From contig CAZAEI010000021.1 in NCBI GenBank assembly GCA_964484305.1, forward strand, positions 1 through 15,168: DNA of 15,168 bases. Direction: 5' to 3'. The stretch's first letter is position 1; every line of letters begins with the position of its first letter. Below the pieces are notes generated by a model that made no database searches, was not told the DNA's origin, and saw nothing but the letters and a program-made list of their open reading frames with translations. Below are positions 11,509 to 15,168 of the stretch, piece after piece. A program made the translations under genes and the position numbers. Source of the stretch: DAOVFN01 sp964484305. Lineage in GTDB: Archaea; Aenigmatarchaeota; Aenigmatarchaeia; QMZP01.

Positions 11509-11892
11509 CTACTTCAGCGGGACGTACTTGCTGGACCTTGTTGCGCCGAATCCCGGGGCTGAGTGCTTGACCAGCTTCCTTGTGGGCGCGAACTCCCCGA
11601 GCCTGTGGCCCAGGTGCTCTGGGGTTATTTCCAGAGTGATGTACTCCTTGCCGCTGTGGATTCCGAGCTTCACTCCCAGGAGTTCCGGGGTTATTACCAT
11701 CTCCCTTGCATGGGTCCGGTGGAACTTCTTGGGGTTCTTCCTTATCCTTGTAAGGAGCTTCTTCTCCACATCGGTGAAGCCCCTCTTGAGGGCCCGCCTC
11801 TCCCTGGAACTGCAAATCTTGGCAAAGTCCTCGATGCTCATGCCCTTGAGCTCCTGGATTGTTGCTCCCTTGAGTGTAAACTCACGTACCAT
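11509..11892 (-). CDS. rps19: Small ribosomal subunit protein uS19
   Basis: uS19 lies in the head of the small subunit, near the A site. It shows EFTLKGATIQELKGMSIEDFAKI, SRERRALKRGF, then the core THAREMVITPELLGVKLGIHSGKEYITLEITPEHLGHRLGEFAPTRKLVKHSAPGFGATRSSKYVPLK. Key motifs within it are THxRxMxIxPEMVG, HNGK-like HSGKE, PEMIGHxLGEFxxTR and HxxPGxGATRSS. At 127 residues it is normal for archaea (about 130-140). The SD AAGGAGAG precedes the ATG. In the ancestral order it follows uL2; here it follows uS11 after a repeat unit, marking the junction between two former operons. Confidence 0.96.
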   Translation of the reverse strand: MVREFTLKGATIQELKGMSIEDFAKICSSRERRALKRGFTDVEKKLLTRIRKNPKKFHRTHAREMVITPELLGVKLGIHSGKEYITLEITPEHLGHRLGEFAPTRKLVKHSAPGFGATRSSKYVPLK

Positions 11893-11900
11893 ATAATCTC

Positions 11901-11970
11901 TCCTTCCGTCCCGAGCCCAATCAGTCCCCTCCGTGGACTGCAGGCAGTCTAGGACGGCATGTAATCATGA
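11901..11970 (-). repeat. Intercistronic hairpin repeat, single unit (uS11 to uS19)
   Basis: An outer stem CCGTCC (11905-11910) pairs with GGACGG (11952-11957) and an inner CAGTCC/GGACTG stem (11922-11927 with 11935-11940) forms a forked hairpin. On the coding strand it is preceded by ATGATTACATGCCGTCC, like the other units, and followed by AAGGAGAG, the uS19 SD, instead of AAGGTGA. Confidence 0.75.
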
Positions 11971-11975
11971 GTTGG

Positions 11976-12377
11976 TCAGACCCTTCGGCCCCTCCTTCCG
12001 CCAGGCTTCCTGGTGGTGTCGTGTGGTATAGGTGTCACATCCTCGATTCTGCCTATCCTGAGACCCTCCCTTATCAGGGCCCTTATGGCGGGCTGGGCTC
12101 CCTGGCCCGGCATCCTCTTTTTGTGGCCGCCGGGGGCGCGTATCTTGAGGTGTATCCCCGTCAGGCCCTTGTTGCGGGCCTCCTGGGCAGCCTTCCTGGC
12201 AGCTATCATTGCGGGAAAGGGATTGCCCTTGTCCTTGTCCCTGTTGGTTACCATGCCGCCGGAGAACTTGGATATGGTCTCGGCCCCTGTAAGGTCTGTG
12301 ATGTGTATCATGGTGTTGTTTTCAGAGGAATATATGTGGGCCACTCCCCATTTCTGGTTCTGCTGCATTGACATCAT
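11976..12377 (-). CDS. rps11: Small ribosomal subunit protein uS11
   Basis: uS11 is a platform protein that contacts the mRNA exit site. Features are WGVAHIYSSENNTMIHITDLTGAETISKFSGGM (key residues NNTxxHITDLTG and GGM), NPFPAMIAARKAAQEA, and the C-terminal IRAPGGHKKRMPGQGAQPAIRALIREGLRIGRIEDVTPIPHD (key residues PGxGAQxAIRAL and DVTPIPHD), ending RRGRRV. At 133 residues the length is normal. Its start overlaps the uS4 stop (ATGA); two further in-frame ATGs lie 3 and 9 nt downstream. RpoD, the usual next gene, is about 11 kb away. Confidence 0.97.
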   Translation of the reverse strand: MMSMQQNQKWGVAHIYSSENNTMIHITDLTGAETISKFSGGMVTNRDKDKGNPFPAMIAARKAAQEARNKGLTGIHLKIRAPGGHKKRMPGQGAQPAIRALIREGLRIGRIEDVTPIPHDTTRKPGGRRGRRV

Positions 12378-12832
12378 CTACCACCCCTTACAGATATCCT
12401 GCCCTCTTCCTCGCTGGGCACAAGGTAGGAGGGAAACCTTACCCTCCTGGCTCCCACAAAAACATGACCGTGCGTTATGATCTGCCTGGCGTGCAGGGGG
12501 GATGTGGCAAGCCTCCTCTTGGAGACCAGGCTCTGGAGCCGCCTGTCCAGGATGCTGGTTATCTCAAGTGCGAGGACGTCATCAAGCTCCGCCTCCTTAC
12601 TGAGCATGCCGAGCTTCACCAGCCTGTCCATAAGTATCCTCTGCTTCTCGGGGTCCTCCACTGCAATCAGTCCCCGGGCCCGCCCCCTGAACTGCCTGAT
12701 TATCTCCTGGGTCCTCCAGAGCTCCCTCTTTGTCCTGAGGCCGTAGGTCTTCATGAGGACCTTCTCGTCTGAGATTCTCTTGGAGTCCCAGGGTTTCTTG
12801 GGACGCTTGAACTTCTTTCTTATTCTTCTCAT
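12374..12832 (-). CDS. rps4: Small ribosomal subunit protein uS4
   Basis: uS4 is a primary 16S rRNA binder of the small-subunit body. The archaeal N-terminus is RKKFKRPKKPWDSKRISDEK, with the ELWRTQEIIRQFRGRARGL segment (key residues ELWRxQxxLRxxRxxAR) at about residues 37-55. The S4 RNA-binding domain spans about 91-140 (LDRRLQSLVSKRRLATSPLHARQIITHGHVFVGARRV; key residues RRLQ, ARQxIxHGHV). At 152 residues it is slightly shorter than many archaeal uS4 (about 165-180), the C-terminus ending at ISVRGGR. It follows uS13 by 5 nt and overlaps uS11 by 4 nt. Confidence 0.97.
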   Translation of the reverse strand: MRRIRKKFKRPKKPWDSKRISDEKVLMKTYGLRTKRELWRTQEIIRQFRGRARGLIAVEDPEKQRILMDRLVKLGMLSKEAELDDVLALEITSILDRRLQSLVSKRRLATSPLHARQIITHGHVFVGARRVRFPSYLVPSEEEGRISVRGGR

Positions 12833-12837
12833 TCAAA

Positions 12838-13308
12838 TCACTTCTGAGCCGCCTTTTTCTTGCTCACTCCGACTGTCTTCCCCCTTCTGAAGCTTCCCCT
12901 GGTCCTCTGGCCCCTGACAGGGAGGTGATGCATGTGCCTGATTCCCCTGTAAGACTTTACCTTCTTCATCTGGTCGATGTCCATCTTGTTCCTGAACTCA
13001 AGGGTTGATGCCGAGAGGTGGGAGGTCTTTCCTGTAACAGGGTCGGATTTCCTGTTGCAGAGCCAGGGTGGAATCCCGTGCCTGTCAGGATTGGTTATTA
13101 TATCCTCGAGGTTCTTGAGCTCCCCGTCCGAGAGTTCGGAGAGCTTCCTGTCGCCGAGGCCAGAAACAACAGCAATCGCATTGCTGAACATGAAGGATAC
13201 GCCCTTTATGCCTCTTATGGCTGCCCTTACCGGTCTGCCACCGTCCAGGTTGGTTTCCACCAGCCTGACAATCTGCTGCGTAGCCTTGCCTGGTTTGTCC
13301 TCGGCCAT
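12838..13308 (-). CDS. rps13: Small ribosomal subunit protein uS13
   Basis: uS13 is a head protein that contacts the P-site tRNA. Features are RPVRAAIRGIKGVSFMFSNAIA (key residues AIxGIKGV), LSDGELKNLEDIITNP, GIPPWLCNRKSDPVTGKTSHL, and the terminal SYRGIRHMHHLPVRGQRTRGSFRRGKTVGVSKKK (key residues RGxRHxxxLPVRGQRT). The ATG at 13308 follows GGTGAAATAC; a longer in-frame reading starting at a TTG has no family support. At 156 residues the length is normal. It is the first gene of the operon, 130 nt downstream of the predicted transcription start. Confidence 0.96.
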   Translation of the reverse strand: MAEDKPGKATQQIVRLVETNLDGGRPVRAAIRGIKGVSFMFSNAIAVVSGLGDRKLSELSDGELKNLEDIITNPDRHGIPPWLCNRKSDPVTGKTSHLSASTLEFRNKMDIDQMKKVKSYRGIRHMHHLPVRGQRTRGSFRRGKTVGVSKKKAAQK

Positions 13309-13440
13309 GTATTTCACCGTTAAATCAATGCGACCACTGGCTGCGGCCAGCGGAAGGGAGTTTGCCAATGGTATTGGTGAGGGTTTAAGCGTCAATAGAC
13401 GCCTTCAAGGATGGCCAAATCCCGGCCATCACAAAGACAT
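13309..13440 (-). promoter_or_regulatory. Structured 5' leader of the uS13 operon
   Basis: There are three stem-loops: 13410-13430 (GATGGCC/GGCCATC, 7 bp, loop 7), 13389-13402 (GCGTC/GACGC, loop AATA) and 13337-13350 (CTGGC/GCCAG, loop TGCG). A 14-codon ORF beginning ATGGCCGGG starts inside the first stem and ends TAA between the second and third. The layout parallels the uS17 leader. A feedback-control role is an inference. Confidence 0.5.
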
Positions 13441-13460
13441 GACAATAGTATGATATAAGG

Positions 13461-13468
13461 TATTTAAA
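13461..13468 (-). promoter_or_regulatory. TATA box of the uS13 ribosomal operon
   Basis: The minus strand reads CATATTTAAATACC, a near-consensus archaeal TATA element. Transcription should start near 13440, giving a leader of about 130 nt. It is divergent from the promoter at 13531-13541. Confidence 0.7.
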
Positions 13469-13530
13469 TATGCGGGTTCTAACAAGGCCGGTTAGGTCTT
13501 TCGGCCTTGCTGCAGGAGAGCAGTAGAATC

Positions 13531-13541
13531 ATATTTAAAGG
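13531..13541 (+). promoter_or_regulatory. TATA box of the histidine phosphatase-aIF2-beta pair
   Basis: CATATTTAAAGGG is a strong TATA element about 80 nt before the chosen ATG (start predicted near 13560). A second, weaker one, GATTTAATAG (13550-13559), lies nearer the gene. Confidence 0.6.
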
Positions 13542-13615
13542 GAGAAGCCCGATTTAATAGTAAATGATTATGCAGAAATCGATATTGAGGGGTTGCTGGC
13601 GAAATGAGGGGTTTT

Positions 13616-14224
13616 ATGTCGACGAGGATGATATTCATAAGGCACGGGGATACGGGCAACCCCTGGGGAGTCTTTGTTGGAAGCACGGATGCTGACCTCG
13701 TTGAGGGTGCCCTGGAGAAGGCCAGGGAACTGGGGGAGAAGCTGAAGCCTGAGGGGATTAAGGCTATATACACCAGCCGGCTCCGGAGGGCATGGAAGAC
13801 TGCAGAGGCCGTCGGGGAGGTCCTCGTTATCAAGCCTGTAAGGATGAAGGGGCTTAATGAGTTGGACTTCGGGAAATGGGAAATGAAATGGAAGGGCGAC
13901 GTCAAGAGGGACTATCCCGACTTGTGGAAAGCAAGGAAGGGGGACATCTGGGGCTTCAGGGGGCATGGGGGAGAGAGCTACGCACAGGTACGGGACAGGG
14001 CAATGCCCATAATTGAGGGGTTGTTCAGGAAGCATGAAGGGGAGACCTTTGCCGTGGTGGCACACGGAAGTCTTATGAAGATAATCTATTCTGTTTTGAG
14101 GGAGATATCTATCGAGGAGATTGCAGGAAAGCAATACAATCCCCTGTGTGCCCTGTTCTTTAAAAAGGATGGTGATAAAATAGTTTTGGAGAAGTCATGG
14201 GGTATTGAGAATGGACAGCTATGA
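13616..14224 (+). CDS. Histidine phosphatase (phosphoglycerate mutase-like) family protein
   Basis: A branch-1 histidine phosphatase of 202 residues. It has the phospho-histidine motif FIRHGDTGNP (RHG at 9-11, H10), the second arginine in YTSRLRRAWKTAE (R55), the acid residue in LNELDFGKWE (E82), a GGES loop (118-121) and the second histidine in VVAHGSLMKII (H150). It probably dephosphorylates a small metabolite or acts as a cofactor-dependent mutase or phosphatase; the substrate (for example alpha-ribazole phosphate or a phosphoglycerate) cannot be told from sequence. The ATG at 13616 is chosen because ATGAGGGG lies 4 nt upstream; in-frame ATGs at 13604 and 13628 are alternatives. The last 14 nt overlap aIF2-beta. 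Confidence 0.85.
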   Translation: MSTRMIFIRHGDTGNPWGVFVGSTDADLVEGALEKARELGEKLKPEGIKAIYTSRLRRAWKTAEAVGEVLVIKPVRMKGLNELDFGKWEMKWKGDVKRDYPDLWKARKGDIWGFRGHGGESYAQVRDRAMPIIEGLFRKHEGETFAVVAHGSLMKIIYSVLREISIEEIAGKQYNPLCALFFKKDGDKIVLEKSWGIENGQL

Positions 14225-14618
14225 GAAACTGCTCGGGAGGGGGCTTGCAAGGGTTCCCAAGAAGGAGAGGACAGGGGAGAGGTTCGAGATGCCCGGGTTC
14301 CGGGTGCAGAAGTCAGGGAGCAGGAGTCTTCTTGTGAACTTCTCTGAGGTCACTGGCATACTCAGAAGGGATACCAAGCATCTCATGAAGTTCCTGCTCA
14401 AGGAGCTGGCCACCTCGGGGGAGGTCAAGGGCACAGGACTCGAGGTCCAGGGCGTGTTCACTACAGAGGCTGTTAACAAGAAGCTGGAGAAGTATGTGGA
14501 CCTGTATGTGAAGTGCCCGGAGTGCGCAAAGCACGACACCAACCTTGTAAAGGACAGGGGTTTCTTCTTTATCAAGTGCGAGGTCTGCGGGGCCAGGGAG
14601 CCCGTGGGCAAGGTATAA
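14211..14618 (+). CDS. Translation initiation factor aIF2 subunit beta
   Basis: The beta subunit of the archaeal heterotrimeric aIF2, which delivers initiator tRNA-Met. The protein has 135 residues: an N-terminal helix (YEKLLGRGLARVPKK), a central alpha-beta domain with NFSEVTGILRRDTKHLMKFLLKELATSG (key residues NFxxIxxxLxRxxxHLxKFLxxELGT), and a C-terminal zinc ribbon with CPEC (C102, C105) and CEVC (C123, C126). The ATG at 14211 overlaps the histidine phosphatase end by 14 nt, giving tight coupling. Length and domains are normal. An in-frame TTG 6 nt upstream is less likely. Confidence 0.95.
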   Translation: MDSYEKLLGRGLARVPKKERTGERFEMPGFRVQKSGSRSLLVNFSEVTGILRRDTKHLMKFLLKELATSGEVKGTGLEVQGVFTTEAVNKKLEKYVDLYVKCPECAKHDTNLVKDRGFFFIKCEVCGAREPVGKV

Positions 14619-14621
14619 AAG
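14614..14621 (+). promoter_or_regulatory. TATA box of the 168-aa protein
   Basis: GGTATAAAAGAC overlaps the last codons of aIF2-beta. Its centre is 24-25 nt before the ATG at 14642, predicting a leaderless transcript. Confidence 0.6.
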
Positions 14622-14641
14622 ACTCCTTCCGAATTATAGCT

Positions 14642-15148
14642 ATGAATTCTTTTGGCGGATATGTGTTCGTCAGGAAAGAAGATTGGGAAGGGGCCCCATT
14701 GTACATTCCTTCAGACTACCGGGGATGGCCGGATAGCCACTCTCTGGAGAATCCTTTGGCAAGAGTCGGCGATAGAGATGTTTTCTCTTACAAGGGAATG
14801 TTATTCAGCAGAGATGGAAGGGACGTGTTGAATACAGATTTCAGCTACAGAGGCTGGCGCAGGATCCCCTCCGATGAAAATGACGTGGATTACGAGGGGT
14901 TTGTATACGTTCCTAATCCGATGCTGACCTCAGGAAAGGAGTATGAGCCTAAAGCAGATTCCTCTGAAAGGCTCAAGAAGGAACTTTCAATAATGAAGGG
15001 GGCGATATTGGACCGTTCACTTCCTGCAAGACTATCCCGCGAAATATTCATGGACGAGGAAGAGATGTACCTGATTGGCTGGGAAGAGTTTGGAAGGGAT
15101 TACATAATAAGACTTATACAGGGCCGGGAATACTGCGTGGCCCGTTAA
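14642..15148 (+). CDS. Uncharacterised 168-aa acidic protein
   Basis: I do not recognise this protein. It is soluble-looking, rich in aromatic and acidic residues, with no signal peptide or membrane segment. Residues 6-32 and 70-95 share the elements YxGWxxxP and (G)(G/E)(F/Y)V(F/Y)V, including DYRGWPDS and SYRGWRRIP, which suggests an internal beta-rich duplication. The C-terminal part (105-168) is helical and charged (ERLKKELSIMKGAILDRSLP, then WEEFGRDYIIRLIQGREY). The ATG is chosen because it fits a leaderless start from the TATA box at 14614; there is no SD. Codon use is less biased than in the ribosomal genes, like the Dcd-like gene. Confidence 0.7.
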   Translation: MNSFGGYVFVRKEDWEGAPLYIPSDYRGWPDSHSLENPLARVGDRDVFSYKGMLFSRDGRDVLNTDFSYRGWRRIPSDENDVDYEGFVYVPNPMLTSGKEYEPKADSSERLKKELSIMKGAILDRSLPARLSREIFMDEEEMYLIGWEEFGRDYIIRLIQGREYCVAR

Positions 15149-15168
15149 CCAATTGAATGGAAGGGCCC

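Noticed and set aside
13311..13395. N-terminal extension of uS13
   Set aside because: It needs a TTG start without an SD, has no family match and would run through the leader hairpins; the ATG at 13308 has GGTGA upstream.

Overview
This window comes from an archaeal chromosome. The evidence is the gene content: RNA polymerase subunit D, archaeal NusA, eL30, eS4, the Rpp29 protein of RNase P, archaeal SUI1/aIF1 and aIF2-beta. Shine-Dalgarno (SD) sites are of the AGGTGA type, and the promoters are archaeal TATA boxes, several about 23-25 nt from an ATG (leaderless transcripts). The lineage cannot be fixed from sequence alone. The split and re-joined ribosomal clusters and the lysine-rich tails on several ribosomal proteins would suit an uncultivated, possibly DPANN-type archaeon, but that is inference.

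Layout, following the minus-strand operons from right to left. A TATA promoter (13461-13468) and a hairpin-rich leader precede uS13-uS4-uS11. The cluster then runs directly into the distal half of the S10/spc cluster: uS19-uL22-uS3-uL29-SUI1. Next is an interruption: a cysteine synthase on the opposite strand (8723-9601) with a leader region of its own. Rpp29 follows, then a second inserted gene, a 397-aa protein resembling the dCTP deaminase/dUTPase superfamily. A new TATA promoter and a 140-nt structured leader start uS17-uL14-(70-aa orphan)-uL24-eS4-uL5-uS14-uS8. This runs into an unknown 116-aa protein, eL30, NusA, RpoD and a small membrane protein. RpoD usually follows uS11, and eL30-NusA usually sit in the RNA polymerase operon, so this is a mosaic of three ancestral operons. 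The right end, on the plus strand, holds a histidine-phosphatase-family protein overlapping aIF2-beta, then an unrecognised 168-aa protein with its own promoter.

Two signals stand out. First, seven intercistronic spacers contain a family of about 14 imperfect tandem units, all on the coding strand. Each unit has a GC-rich hairpin (typically CCGTCC...GGACGG with compensatory changes), then a TTACCAGA-like box, then TTAAGGTGA, so the last unit supplies the SD of the next gene. One unit has become part of the uL24 reading frame and encodes its last 12 residues. Second, the cysteine synthase is preceded by a predicted leaderless 24-codon ORF that ends Cys-Cys-stop, and by a second 17-codon ORF with a strong SD and a Cys near its end that overlaps the cysteine synthase start. 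This arrangement resembles cysteine-codon leader-peptide attenuation and would be unusual in an archaeon.
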